Positions 11,940 through 23,577 of a stretch of 64,000 nt of DNA are shown piece after piece; the stretch's first letter is position 1; each line of letters begins with the position of its first letter. Source of the stretch: Primulina eburnea. Its lineage: Eukaryota > Streptophyta > Magnoliopsida > Lamiales > Gesneriaceae. The position numbers and the translations under genes were made by a program. The stretch covers positions 18,612,056 through 18,676,055 of the forward strand of contig NC_133108.1 in the NCBI RefSeq assembly GCF_022965805.1, given 5' to 3'. A model generated the notes under the pieces. The model was not told the origin of the DNA and ran no database searches. It saw only the letters and a program-made list of their open reading frames with translations.

Positions 11940-14087
11940 TGAAAGCGGACCGGTTACGGTGGCCGGAAAACGCAACGGAAGCAAAAATTCGAAATTTTGA
12001 GGCAAATATTTCGGCCACCATGTTTTTCTTGTGCAATATTTACAAAAACAAACCATACATAGGATGTTAGAAATATCATTACCTATCAACCTCTTGAGGT
12101 TGATGTATGGCACCAACTTTGTTGTAAACAACAAAGCTCTTCAAGGTTGAAGATCTACAAGCCTCCAACTCCCTTTCCTTCAAAATAAGGCCCACCAACA
12201 ACTAGATAAATCCCCTCTTAATTTGCACTAGAAAATTAAGAGGATTTTTCAAAGAGAAGTGTGTGTGTTCTTAAACAAATCAAGAACACAAAATGGAGAG
12301 AAAAACTTGAGAGAAAAGTGAGAAGAGGTTTCGGCCATGAGCATGTGGAGGGGAGGGAAGAAATGAGTTAATTCCCTTGCCTTGGTTGTGAGAAAAGCAA
12401 AAAACAAAAGGTGCATGCCTTGCATTATTTTAATAAAAAGTAATCTCCAATCCTTCACCTCCCATGCATGCATATAATATAGTTTTTAATCAAATTAAAA
12501 ACTTTGGACTAAATTTAATTATCTCAAACATATTTGAGACTAATTAAACATTACTTGAATTTACCCAAGTCCCACTAGTTAAATAATTATTTTAATTGAG
12601 CTCTACAAGACTCAATATTATTTAATTAATCCAACACTTGAATTAATTTAATTATTTGGACTCTACTAGGTCCACTAGTGTCTAATTAATTCAACACATG
12701 AATTAATTTAATTTAGTCCATAATAATGTTTATGAAAATCACAATTTTCAAATACATTATCCACTTGGCCAAATTTTAATTTAGGAACACTTCCATAAAT
12801 TAAAATTTATATTTCTCTCATAGAAGTCATTCTTTTATATTTCTTTACACTTATAAACACATTTATAAGCCGTTCAACACTTTGAACTATTTCTCCTTTA
12901 TAGAAGTCATACTTCTAATTTTACTTTACGCTTATAAACTCCTTTATAAGCCGTTCAACACATTGAACTATTTTACTTCTCATCGGGATTTACAAAGCTA
13001 GCACTTGTGTGGCCCTCAATGGTTCATTGATACAACTAGCCGTGGGTTCACATCTCCATGCGATTCGGACTAAACATGTCCTTATATGAGCATACCCCAA
13101 TTGCTCCATTCTTACTTATCAACTCCTTGATAGTAAGAACGTCAGAACTCAAGTCTGATAGTACCCAACCAATCACGTTAAACGCCTAGCAGCATCGCTT
13201 ACGTGATTCCCTAGGTATCACATGATAGTGCCTGCAAGAACCATTCAATTATGGTTAGCGTACAGTACGGTCCCTTCAACTCATATATCCCGATCGATTC
13301 GACAACCATTGGTTTATCGAGAGTTGTCAATGAATCGATACTATGTGTCATGTCGTAGTTGCATCAATGGTGTAATCTATGAAACCCCTTTCATAATTAC
13401 AACCATACTCTGGCCAGAGATTTCAACCTACATACACATGATAACACATAGGATATCCATACCCGAAGGTAAGCGGTGAATCCCCGACTACAATGCATCG
13501 ACTCCTATGTGTTTCGACAGAACACCCAACCTTGCCACCTGATGACCCCATGAGAGTCGGTAAACAAGTCAAAGTGTAATTCTAGCACATAGAGTCTCAA
13601 TGTTGTCCCGGGTCATAAGGACTAATTCTGTACAACCATAAACCAGGACTTTTCCACTCGATAAGTGAGAACCACTTGGAAAGTCCTTTTATGGAGGGTT
13701 GTTCAGTGCACTCTACAAGGAGCACCTATCTGCATGTTCGGACATCACAATGTCCCCTACCAATGAAACATGGTACTCACATCGCAGATACTAGTCTCTA
13801 ACTCGAGCGGCCTATATCCTTCTTAGTGGCGGCTGAATCGACTAGGAACCGTTTAGAATATACAGTATTACAAATATGAGTTTCATGATACTCATCATAT
13901 GAGCATCTCATATTCTTTCTACTATTTGTATATTCAAGGGCTTTATCTATGCAACTAGCATGGGTATACAGATAAAGATTTGCCAAAATAATAATTTCAA
14001 ATATTATTAAAATAAAGATTGCTTATACATAGAGTTTCATTGTGAACACTCGGCCAACACTTGGCTCGACGGGCACCTACTCTAACA
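11940..14087 (-). mobile_element. Copia copy 1, 3' LTR
   Basis: The plus strand runs TGAAAGCGGACCGG...CTACTCTAACA, 2148 bp. It is AT-rich between 12480 and 12960 with repeated AATTAATTTAATT blocks and two small hairpins (near 12597-12616 and 12657-12675). I see no gene in it. Confidence 0.92.
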
Positions 14088-14102
14088 ATCTCCCACTTGC
14101 AC
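14088..14102 (-). other. Polypurine tract, Copia copy 1
   Basis: The minus strand reads GTGCAAGTGGGAGAT directly before the 3' LTR start TGTTAGAG, a common plant Copia arrangement. Copia copy 2 has the same at 59527-59541. Confidence 0.8.
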
Positions 14103-16080
14103 TAGAGCCAACTACCTATATGCTTAAAACCCATTGATTCGCGATGCTTGTCGAATAATGGTCCAGGTAAAGGCTTAGCTAGTGGATCAACAACATAATC
14201 TGCGGAGCCGACTTTGTCAATAGACACTTCTCTTCTTTCCACAATCTCTCCGAGGATGTGGTACTTTCTCAATACTAGTTTGGATTTCTGATGAGAACTT
14301 GGCTCCTCTGCTTGAGCTAAAGCTCCCGTGTTGTCACACAACACCGGGACAGGAGCAACTCCATTAGGAATGACGTCCAACTCTTAGACGAAATTCCTTA
14401 TCCAAACAGCCTCTCTTGCTGCTTCTGATGCAGCAATGTATTCGGCCTCTGTGCTGGAATCCGCAGTATTGTCTTGCTTGGAACTCTTCCAAGAGACAGC
14501 AGCACCGTTGAGCATGAATACAAAACTAGAGGTTGACTTCGAGTTATCGATATCGCTTTGGAAGCTAGTGTCGGTATAGCCTTCCAATTTCAGTTCTCTA
14601 CCCCATAGACCAAGAACAACTTATTGGTCCTTCTCAACTACTTGAGGATGTCTTTCACAGCTTTCAGGTGTGGAAGACCAGGGTTCGATTGATATCCTTT
14701 CACTACACATAGTGCAAACGCCACGTCAGGACGTGTAGATATCATCTCATACATGATGTTACCAATTGCCGAAGCATACGGAATGCGTGTCATCGCCACT
14801 ATCTCTGCATCTGTCTTGGGAGACAGACTTGGATAGGGACACGCCATGACACATTGGTAGATGTCCTCTCTTGGACTCATCCATCGAGAACCGCTTCACG
14901 ATGGTATCAATGTATGTGGACTGGGTGAGACCAAGCCATCTTTTCGATCTATCTCTATAGATCTGTATCCCAATACAAAAGATGCTTCACCCAAGTCCTG
15001 CATCGAGAACTTACTCGCTAACCATATCTTAGTTGATTGCAACATTCCTACATCATTCCCAATGAGTAGAATGTCATCAACATAAAGCACCAGGAATGTC
15101 ACAACACTCCCACTGACCTTCTTATACACACAGGGTTCCTCATGATTCTTAGTAAATCAAACTCTTTGATTGTACTATCGAATCTAAGGTTCCAACTCCT
15201 TGATGCCTGCTTTAGATCATAAATAGATCTTTGAAGTTTGCATACGATATGCTCACTTCCGATAGATGTAAACCATTCAGGTTGAGACATGTAAATCACT
15301 TTCTTAAAATCCCCATTAAGAAAGACTGTCTTAACATCCATCTGCCATATCTCATAGTCATACCATGCAGCTATGGCTAGCAAAATCCTTATGAACTTGA
15401 ACATTGCGACTGGGAAAAGGTTTCCTCAAAGTCAACTCCTTGTCTTTGAGTACATCCTTTTGCCACCAATCGCGCCTTGAAGGTCAATACCTTCCCATCC
15501 GCCCCAAGTCCCTATGGGAACAGTTCCCTCAGTTGGATCCACAAGATCCTACACTTGGTTCGAATGCATGGAATTCAACTCAGATTCCATTGCTTCAAGC
15601 CACTTGGATGAATCGGCATCAGATAACGCTTCCTTGAAGGTCCTTGGATCACATCCATGGTTAGGCTCATCATGGCCTTCTTCAAGAAGCTGACCATACC
15701 TCATAGGTGGTCTCGAGACTTTCTCGTATCTGCTAGGAGCTTGTATCTCCTCTCTTGGCTCATCGGGTGTGGGTTCTATAATTGTGGGTTTCTCTCGAAC
15801 CTCTTCGAGTTCTATCATCTGCCTTTTCTATCCAATAGAAAATCCATTTCCAAAAAGGTTGCATTCCTAGAAACAAACACCTTTGTTTCTTGGGGATGAT
15901 AGAAATAATATCCAACTTAATTCCTTGGATATCCCACAAAGTAACATAAAATGGATCAACAATCCAATTTATCTCCCACTTACCTGCTTCACATAAGCAG
16001 GGCTCCCATATTCTAAGATAAGAATATTTGGGAGGCTTACCCATCCATATCTCATATGGTGTCTGCCTTTGAATGGACAT
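14102..16080 (-). pseudogene. Copia copy 1 pol: integrase C-terminus, RT, RNase H (multiply broken)
   Basis: Fragments in minus-strand order: the integrase C-terminal region (TPYEIWMGKPPKYSYLRIW, from 16080); the linker and RT start (15549-15818); RT (15099-15404, IWQMDVKTVFLNGD); the RT catalytic segment LYVDDILLIGND (14896-15129); the RT end (14638-14880); RNase H (14384-14587, [10 protein letters not shown], and 14102-14380, DNTGALAQAEEP) ending near the polypurine tract. Breaks include frameshifts between nearly every fragment and a stop near 14382 inside RNase H. The frameshift between RT and RNase H near 14600 (VYGVEN, then stop) is also present in copy 2. Confidence 0.88.
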
Positions 16081-16472
16081 TTAAAGGAATATCTTTCAAT
16101 TTTAAGTTATAGAGATTGTTTTCAAGTTCTCAAGTACCAATTAAACATTCATTCTTGTAAATGTTGCAAACACCTTTGCTAAATAAACAAGAATATCCAT
16201 CTTTATCACCATAGAAATGGAAACAATGTTTTTACAAAATTAGGTACAAACAAAACATCTCATAAAATTAACTTAAACTTTTGTTCAATAAATAAGTAAA
16301 CATCCTCAATAGCCTTGGCAGCAACTCTTGCTCCATTGCCCATCCTCAAGAAGGTCACACCTTCCTTAAGCTTCCTACTTCTTCCCATCACCTATAACCC
16401 ATTACAGAGATGTGAGTCACAACCGGTATCTAATACCCAAGAAGTAGAGTTAATTGAAATGTTTACTTAAAT
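16081..16472 (-). pseudogene. Copia copy 1 protease and pre-integrase remnant
   Basis: Translation of the minus strand shows LDTGCDSHLCN, the Copia aspartic protease active site, at about 16400-16435. Degenerate pre-integrase sequence with several stops follows. It runs directly into the TPYEIWMGKP segment that normally lies at the end of the integrase core. The HHCC zinc region and most of the DDE core, several hundred bp, are therefore missing. The same junction is found in copy 2 near 61540. Confidence 0.75.
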
Positions 16473-17333
16473 TTAGAACATACCGTTTCCAGAACACTTC
16501 TGGGCCAGATATTCCCTGCAATTTCGCTTCCAATGTCCAGGCTTCTTGCAGTGATGACAAACATCACCAGTCTTGTCAGCCTTAACTGGTCTGGCTGCCA
16601 CAACGGGATTCGGAGATTGCCTCAACAAGGGCACGTTCTTCTCGGGACGTTGAAAAGAACTCTTCTTTCCCTTCCCATGTGGATCAATCTTCGTACCAGA
16701 TGAAGAACCCACATAAAGAACCAACTTCTCTTTCTTGATGGTGGATTCAAACGTAACAAGCATGTTCACCAACTCCTCAAGGGTCGGTTCCATCTTGTTC
16801 ATGTTGAAGTTCACCACAAAAGGATCAAATGAGCTAGGCAACGATAACAGCAATACGTCGGTGGTCAACTCCGAAGGCAAGATCAGATCCATGCCAACGA
16901 GCTTGTCCACGAGCCCGATCACCTTTAGGCCATGCTCATGGACCGAGGCCCCATCTCGCATGCGCAAAGTGATCAGCTCCTTGACGGTAGCATGCCTTAG
17001 AGGTCGTGTTTGCTCACCAAAGAGCTCTTTGAGATGCAAATGAATGTCAGCAGCACTCTTTGCATCCTCAAAACGCCTCTGTAGCTCATCGTTCATAGAA
17101 GTCAGCATATAACACCTGGCTATCAAGTCATGGTCACACCATTCCTTGTAAGCCTGCAATTCCTCAGGAGTGCAGTCAGTCGGAGCCTCAACAGGGGGCG
17201 ACTGAGTCAGTGTATATGTTACCCTTTCCGAATTCAAGACTATTTTCAAATTTCTTAGCCAAGTGAGGTAATTAGGTCCAGTTAATATGTGTTTGTCGAG
17301 TATTACAGATATCGAATTGCGCATCGAAGACAT
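16473..17333 (-). CDS. Copia copy 1 Gag
   Basis: This is a 286-codon open frame starting MSSMRNSISVILDK. It has a Copia-type capsid region (residues 15-220, including LTGPNYLTWLRNLK and the LLLSLPSSFDPFV motif) and a CCHC zinc knuckle CHHCKKPGHWKRNC near residue 265, followed by a TAA after GNGMF. Gag of this kind assembles the cytoplasmic particle that packages element RNA. It is the only Copia frame in the window without an internal break. The terminal TAA separates it from protease; the same TAA is present in copy 2, so it is inherited rather than private. Confidence 0.85.
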   Translation of the reverse strand: MSSMRNSISVILDKHILTGPNYLTWLRNLKIVLNSERVTYTLTQSPPVEAPTDCTPEELQAYKEWCDHDLIARCYMLTSMNDELQRRFEDAKSAADIHLHLKELFGEQTRPLRHATVKELITLRMRDGASVHEHGLKVIGLVDKLVGMDLILPSELTTDVLLLSLPSSFDPFVVNFNMNKMEPTLEELVNMLVTFESTIKKEKLVLYVGSSSGTKIDPHGKGKKSSFQRPEKNVPLLRQSPNPVVAARPVKADKTGDVCHHCKKPGHWKRNCREYLAQKCSGNGMF

Positions 17334-17519
17334 TGTCGATTTGTACTGAAAAGTAAAAAAAATAAATGTTGATGACTATTTTAAATATTTAGTAAGATAT
17401 GAAGTTTGGACTTTTACTTCATAAATATTTGCTCCCACTGTTTTGACATCTTTCACTACCCTCTAGTGAAAACGGGAAACTCCTTTCCTCAGTAGGTACG
17501 TAAGGTCCAATTAGCGAAT

Positions 17520-17830
17520 TGTGATCCCGAATAATATCAGCCAATCACAATTCCTAAAAGGTAGTTTCCAATTGCATCACAATGCAACCCTCTACGTAAA
17601 CTTTTGTCTCACGTTTGATTAGGACCCAATAATATGACGTCGTTCATCTTTACGTGTCAAGCCTAACCCATCGATATTGAACCTTAATGGACGGTCGCCA
17701 TGAGTTCCCTCAATAATATGAGCCGAAATCATGGGAGTTCCACGTAGTTCACATCACTATGTCAATGGATGTCACAGCTTTCCGGCACTCGAGGCTCCCC
17801 CAATAATATGAGCCGAGCCCCGAGTACGGG
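17520..17830. repeat. Dispersed AATAATATGAGCC boxes in Copia leader
   Basis: Boxes such as CGAATAATATCAGCC, CCCAATAATATGACG, CTCAATAATATGAGCCGA and CCCAATAATATGAGCCGAG occur four times at 80-120 bp spacing. The same boxes occur in copy 2 (about 63000-63290), so they are a family trait. Confidence 0.6.
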
Positions 17831-18929
17831 TAGCGTTCATCATGCACCCATTGTCGATGGAAGACAAGGAAATTATAAACAAATTTATAATTCCCCTTTT
17901 CGGGCTTGATATTTATTTTGAATCTTATTCAAAATGAGGGTTTTTTTAATTTTGAAAGGTCTCATCATTAATTTTATTTTAAAAGCTCGCCATGTTTGAT
18001 CGTATGTTTGCCGGATTCATGCAACTTTGTTATTATAATAATAACGTACATACTCATTATTTATAACATATCATGCATATATTATAAATAGAAAACAGTA
18101 CAAGGATGATCAATTGCCCCAACTCTAATGGCCCGTGTGAGCCAAACACGGGCCTAGGTCCAATCCTAGGGTAAATGCACGGGATGCAATGCAACTAAAT
18201 TATTACATTAGCATCCAATATTACATGTCTTCGATCTTCATAATCACCAAGGCCACCATCTTCCAATCTTGATCTTCACCTATTCTAATATTTACAATTA
18301 AATATCCATGGCACATAGGGATACATCTCATGGGGGGTGGGAACGGGCCATAAACCAAGCCCACTTTAAATTGATAATTATTACAATCATACAACACAAA
18401 TATCCTAGCATACACCTAGCAAATTGGGCTTGGGCTTTTGATCATCCTTCATGCATAATATCACATATCATACACCATCAATTAATTATCACTATAATTA
18501 ATTGATCCAATATTATATATCTTGATTCAATCACTAACCGCCACAATTAAAAATTAAATTAACAAAGTATACAAACACCTTTGTCTACTTTCAAATTAAT
18601 TTATTTATAATCGAATTTCTTGTAAATCACAATTTACTATAAATAATTAAAGTCATACTTCAATTATTTATTTTATGAGAAAATATGTGCAACAATTGTA
18701 AATTTAAACTTAAGGGCCCAAAACCCATTTTTCACAAAAATACTTTGGCCCATTTAAATTTCACAAATAATGTTGTCCATCCAATGGCCCAACATCTCAA
18801 GGCCCATGACACTAAGATTGTCCAAAACACTTTTGGAAACCCTAGCCGTCATCGCCGTCGCCGGAGCTCCGTCGCCGGATTCCGGTAACACAAAAAAATT
18901 TTTTTTTTTTTATTTTAAAAACTGCACAT

Positions 18930-19010
18930 TTCGGGCAGCCCCTTGGGCTGCCCCTCGGCTGCCCGAAATTTTCGGGCAGCCCCTTCGGGCAGCCCCTCGG
19001 CTGCCCGGAA
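18930..19010. repeat. GGGCAGCC/GGCTGCCC palindrome cluster near Copia PBS
   Basis: Three GGGCAGCC and three GGCTGCCC half-sites lie within about 80 bp, able to form alternative hairpins such as CGGGCAGCC with GGCTGCCCG. They lie about 130 bp downstream of the PBS in transcription sense, in an otherwise AT-rich leader. Confidence 0.75.
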
Positions 19011-19136
19011 AAACTATTTTTTTTTTTGTTTCTCAAATTTTCGGCCCTATCATTTTCTTGCACAAAAAATCTCAAACGGTTAGAAATCGATCTCAACATA
19101 ATATTATGCAAATATTACACAAAAACCATAACCTTA

Positions 19137-19148
19137 GCTCGGATGCCA
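19137..19148 (-). other. Primer binding site, Copia copy 1
   Basis: The minus strand reads TGGCATCCGAGC, 2 bp from the 5' LTR. It matches the initiator methionine tRNA complement TGGTATCAGAGC at 10 of 12 positions. Confidence 0.65.
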
Positions 19149-19150
19149 CT

Positions 19151-21299
19151 TGAAAGCGGACCGGTTACGGTGGCCGGAAAACGAAACGGAAGAAAAAATT
19201 CGAAATTTTGAGGCAAATATTTCGGCCACCATGTTTTTCTTGTGCAATATTTACAAAAACAAACCATACATAGGATGTTAGAAATATCATTACCTATCAA
19301 CCTCTTGAGGTTGATGTATGGCACCAACTTTGTTGTAAACAACAAAGCTCTTCAAGGTTGAAGATCTACAAGCCTCCAACTCCCTTTCCTTCAAAATAAG
19401 GCCCACCACCAACTAGATAAATCCCCTCTTAATTTGCACTAGAAAATTAAGAGGATTTTTCAAAGAGAAGTGTGTGTGTTCTTAAACAAATCAAGAACAC
19501 AAAATGGAGAGAAAAACTTGAGAGAAAAGTGAGAAGAGGTTTCGGCCATGAGCATGTGGAGGGGAGGGAAGAAATGAGTTAATTCCCTTGCCTTGGTTGT
19601 GAGAAAAGCAAAAAACAAAAGGTGCATGCCTTGCATTATTTTAATAAAAAGTAATCTCCAACCCTTCACCTCCCATGCATGCATATAATATAGTTTTTAA
19701 TCAAATTAAAAACTTTGGACTAAATTTAATTATCTCAAACATATTTGAGACTAATTAAACATTACTTGAATTTACCCAAGTCCCACTAGTTAAATAATTA
19801 TTTTAATTGAGCTCTACAAGACTCAATATTATTTAATTAATCCAACACTTGAATTAATTTAATTATTTGGACTCTACTAGGTCCACTAGTGTCTAATTAA
19901 TTCAACACATGAATTAATTTAATTTAGTCCATAATAATGTTTATGAAAATCACAATTTTCAAATACATTATCCACTTGGCCAAATTTTAATTTAGGAACA
20001 CTTCCATAAATTAAAATTTATATTTCTCTCATAGAAGTCATACTTCTATATTTCTTTACACTTATAAACACATTTATAAGCCGTTCAACACTTTGAACTA
20101 TTTTATCCTTTATAGAAGTCATACTTCTAATTTTACTTTACGCTTATAAACTCCTTTATAAGCCGTTCAACACATTGAACTATTTTACTTCTCATCGGGA
20201 TTTACAAAGCTAGCACTTGTGTGGCCCTCAATGGTTCATTGATACAACTAGCCGTGGGTTCACATCTCCATGCGATTCGGACTAAACATGTCCTTATATG
20301 AGCATACCCCAATTGCTCCATTCTTACTTATCAACTCCTTGATAGTAAGAACGTCAGAACTCAAGTCTGATAGTACCCAACCAATCACGTTAAACGCCTA
20401 GCAGCATCGCTTACGTGATTCCCTAGGTATCACATGATAGTGCCTGCAAGAACCATTCAATTATGGTTAGCGTACAGTACGGTCCCTTCAACTCATATAT
20501 CCCGATCGATTCGACAACCATTGGTTTATCGAGAGTTGTCAATGAATCGATACTATGTGTCATGTCGTAGTTGCATCAATGGTGTAATCTATGAAACCCC
20601 TTTCATAATTACAACCATACTCTGGCCAGAGATTTCAACCTACATACACATGATAACACATAGGATATCCATACCCGAAGGTAAGCGGTGAATCCCCGAC
20701 TACAATGCATCGACTCCTATGTGTTTCGACAGAACACCCAACCTTGCCACCTGATGACCCCATGAGAGTCGGTAAACAAGTCAAAGTGTAATTCTAGCAC
20801 ATAGAGTCTCAATGTTGTCCCGGGTCATAAGGACTAATTCTGTACAACCATAAACCAGGACTTTTCCACTCGATAAGTGAGAACCACTTGGAAAGTCCTT
20901 TTATGGAGGGTTGTTCAGTGCACTCTACAAGGAGCACCTATCTGCATGTTCGGACATCACAATGTCCCCTACCAATGAAACATGGTACTCACATCGCAGA
21001 TACTAGTCTCTAACTCGAGCGGCCTATATCCTTCTTAGTGGCGGCTGAATCGACTAGGAACCGTTTAGAATATATAGTATTACAAATATGAGTTTCATGA
21101 TACTCATCATATGAGCATCTCATATTCTTTCTACTATTTGTATATTCAAGGGCTTTATCTATGCAACTAGCATGGGTGTACAGATAAAGATTTGCCAAAA
21201 TAATAATTTCAAATATTATTAAAATAAAGATTGCTTATACATAGAGTTTCATTGTGAACACTCGGCCAACACTTGGCTCGACGGGCACCTACTCTAACA
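19151..21299 (-). mobile_element. Copia copy 1, 5' LTR
   Basis: The 2149-bp near-identical partner of 11940-14087, ending CTCTAACA before the TSD aaagt. Confidence 0.93.
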
Positions 21300-21509
21300 A
21301 AAGTAACTTAAAAACTCGCCCATACCTAGACCGCGGGTGCGACAACACAAGGTCCACTGGTGCGCTGAGCTCACGGCAATCCACAAAAATCCTGAACCAC
21401 TTACACCGCGGGTGCGGTGTACACCGTGGGTGCGGTCCCTGCATCACCGCGGGTGCGGTCATGCTACGGCCCTCCAACTCTAAAATCAAGAACAGTCGAC
21501 CGCGGGTGC
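21300..21509 (-). mobile_element. Tekay-B copy 1, 5' LTR segment 2 with palindromic array
   Basis: Resumes the Tekay-B LTR directly after Copia (aaagtaacttaaaaac matches 5757-5772 of the 3' LTR). It carries about five array copies from 21330 and stops at 21509 inside an array unit, where the Tekay-C solo LTR inserted. Confidence 0.9.
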
Positions 21510-22223
21510 TGTGGGGACCCGGACGCTAATCAAGTTCTTAATCATCGTTGGAACTAATTAATCAATTATAAAACAGGGTCTAAATTTTTTTTTTAAAATA
21601 CAAAGCGGAAACGTAATGTAATTTACTCAAATTACATATTAAACATGAATATACATCTCAGTATAAAAGTACAAGTCCGGTATAACACACATTTATTCAA
21701 CTAGGGTTTAACAGTTAATATCAAGTGTCTAACCCTATTTCTAAACCAAGTCCGGAATCACCACGCTATCTGTCTTCTCTCATCCTCTTCTTGACCCTGA
21801 ACCTGTCCCACCTGTTGTCATGCACACATACAAAACAAGACAACAGCCGGATAACTCCGGTGAGATATGAATATCCCAGTATAAACAATGTAAACATGCA
21901 ATCATATAAAAACATATATAAAAGCATATAAGCAATAATCATAACATGTATCAAATCAGAACATGCAGCCATATCAAGAATAACTCTTATTCTAAACATG
22001 TACCATCATCAGGAACATAATCAACATCAAATAATATAAATCAATATCAAGCAATGAATCACACTCAGACTCAACCTCAACTCAAACAACGTGTCGTCTC
22101 AGACTCGACTCAACTTTAAACTAGGGATCCCGATGTCTGGATATAGGTAATTATATCGAATCTCAGTCGATAGGAATGAATCAATTCCTAAACGGCATTG
22201 ATATAATTATTATCTCCAGTGTC

Positions 22224-22434
22224 TGGGCGAATCAGCCGCAGAATTGACGCCTCAGTCAATAACCTGACGAATCAGCCAGTAATTAGACGAATCAGCCAAT
22301 AACCAGACGAATCAGCCTGTAATTAAGCGAATCAGCTTAAGTTTAGACGAATCAGTCTATAACCCGACGAATCAGCCGGTGACTAGGCGAATCAGCCTAT
22401 GACTCAACGACTCAGAAATCAATACATACAGTCA
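22224..22434 (-). repeat. 20-bp-period mini-hairpin array with GAATCA loops
   Basis: About ten units of roughly 20 bp, each with GAATCA or a relative flanked by self-complementary arms: ATTGAC/GTCAAT, TTAAGC/GCTTAA, TAGAC/GTCTA, TAGGC/GCCTA, and CTGAC/GCCAG, CAGAC/GCCTG, CCGAC/GCCGG with one non-Watson-Crick position. Read in the sense (minus) strand, that position is a G-U pair. It lies downstream of the TATA tract, hence in the leader RNA. Confidence 0.85.
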
Positions 22435-23207
22435 GTATCTAAGCAAATCAATCAATGACTAGCGAATCAGCAGTCCTTACATGCAGTGGCTATAAATCAA
22501 TAGACTACAATCATCAATCTCATCAATTACAAGAATCAATGTAATAAACTACGTATGTGATTTAGGGAAACTCGAGTCAAACCTTCCTCGAGTTGTGCAA
22601 TCCCAACACAACATTAATTTATACCTTTCTTCCGTCAGTTTCTGGCTCAGTCGAAGTCCTGAATTCAAAGCCTGTCTGGTACTGACAATATCAATAATCT
22701 CATATCAATATACTAGTCAATTCCATAAAATCTGATCAATCTGGAATTAATTCAAAATCAACGGTATAACGGTACAATTCCAATATCCCCGTCTATACCA
22801 ATTCACCAGATAATAGTTACAATCTATAACCCATATCCAATACATTCTATAATCAATCCATAATCCAAATCTGTCCGATATCAACCGATTATAATCAGAA
22901 ATTCATAACAATTCCATAATCAGTCTATTTCTTAATCTGACTTCGATTCTATGATGTCTATCATGTCAAGAACATCATATATGAATCCTATTTAATTCTG
23001 ACAATAGCATAATTTCAAAGCATGTCAAAACGTAGCAACACTTATGTCAAGTTGTAGCCTATATCTATAGGATTACCGTACCGAAGTCGGATTACAATTT
23101 GGACAGACGGATTGATCGCACGATTGAATTTGAATCACAAAAGCTAAATTCTCCCGAAGATTTCGTTTCCTTCTTCGATTTCCTTTCTGAAGAAATGATT
23201 TTGCATG

Positions 23208-23249
23208 TATATATATATATATTTATATATATATATATATATATATATA
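23208..23249 (-). promoter_or_regulatory. TATA tract of Tekay-C solo LTR
   Basis: A long (TA)n tract directly downstream, in transcription sense, of the palindromic array. The other Tekay-C LTRs have the equivalent at 36135-36183 and 53463-53474. Confidence 0.5.
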
Positions 23250-23297
23250 CACGAACATGCATAAGGCCGAGTGGCACACCCAACGTGCAACACGTCT

Positions 23298-23577
23298 CGC
23301 GCATATGCGCGACATCAACTCGCGCATATGCGCCAGACCTACTGGTCTGCACATCGGCAGCTCGCGCATATGCGCGCTTATTCTCGCGCATGTGCGCCAA
23401 ACACTCTGGAGGTGTCGCGCATATGCGCGACTCTGACCGCGCATGTGCGCCCAACATGCTGTCTCGGTAATCATGCTACAGGCCTCTTCGCGCATATGCG
23501 CGCATTCACCCGCGCATATGCGCGAAACCTACTGCCTGCTGCGCGCATGTGCGCGCATTGGTTCGCGCATGTGCGTG
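23298..23577. repeat. CGCGCATATGCGCG palindrome array, 10 copies
   Basis: Ten copies of CGCGCATATGCGCG or CGCGCATGTGCGC variants, spaced about 12-30 bp. The motif is a perfect 14-bp palindrome. It occupies the position held by ACCGCGGGTGCGGT copies in the sister LTR at 53522-53749. Both arrays follow CAACACGTC. Confidence 0.93.

Larger units (their letters stand above)
17334..19136 (-). other. Copia copy 1 leader between PBS and gag
   Basis: This is 1.8 kb without a credible gene. It contains four dispersed AATAATATGAGCC-like boxes (17520-17830), an AT-rich central part, a run of T/A around 18895-18915, and a GC-rich palindrome cluster (18930-19010) close to the PBS. Copy 2 has a matching leader from 62804 to beyond the window end. 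Such long leaders often hold packaging or translation signals; none is identified here. Confidence 0.7.
11940..21299 (-). mobile_element. Copia copy 1: complete Ty1/Copia element with both LTRs, integrase core deleted
   Basis: The minus-strand element is 9360 bp, with LTRs at 11940-14087 and 19151-21299 and TSD aaagt (11935-11939 and 21300-21304). The two LTRs differ at only about ten positions by eye in 2.15 kb, so the insertion is recent. Order on the minus strand: 5' LTR, PBS, long leader (1.8 kb), gag, degraded protease, an integrase remnant lacking its catalytic core, RT, RNase H, polypurine tract, 3' LTR. It sits inside the 5' LTR of Tekay-B copy 1. Its defects are partly shared with Copia copy 2. 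Confidence 0.94.

Noticed and set aside
23298..23577. Regularly spaced short palindromes resembling a CRISPR array
   Set aside because: Units are only 14 bp, spacing is irregular, the setting is a plant LTR with TSDs, and the spacers are repeated between elements.
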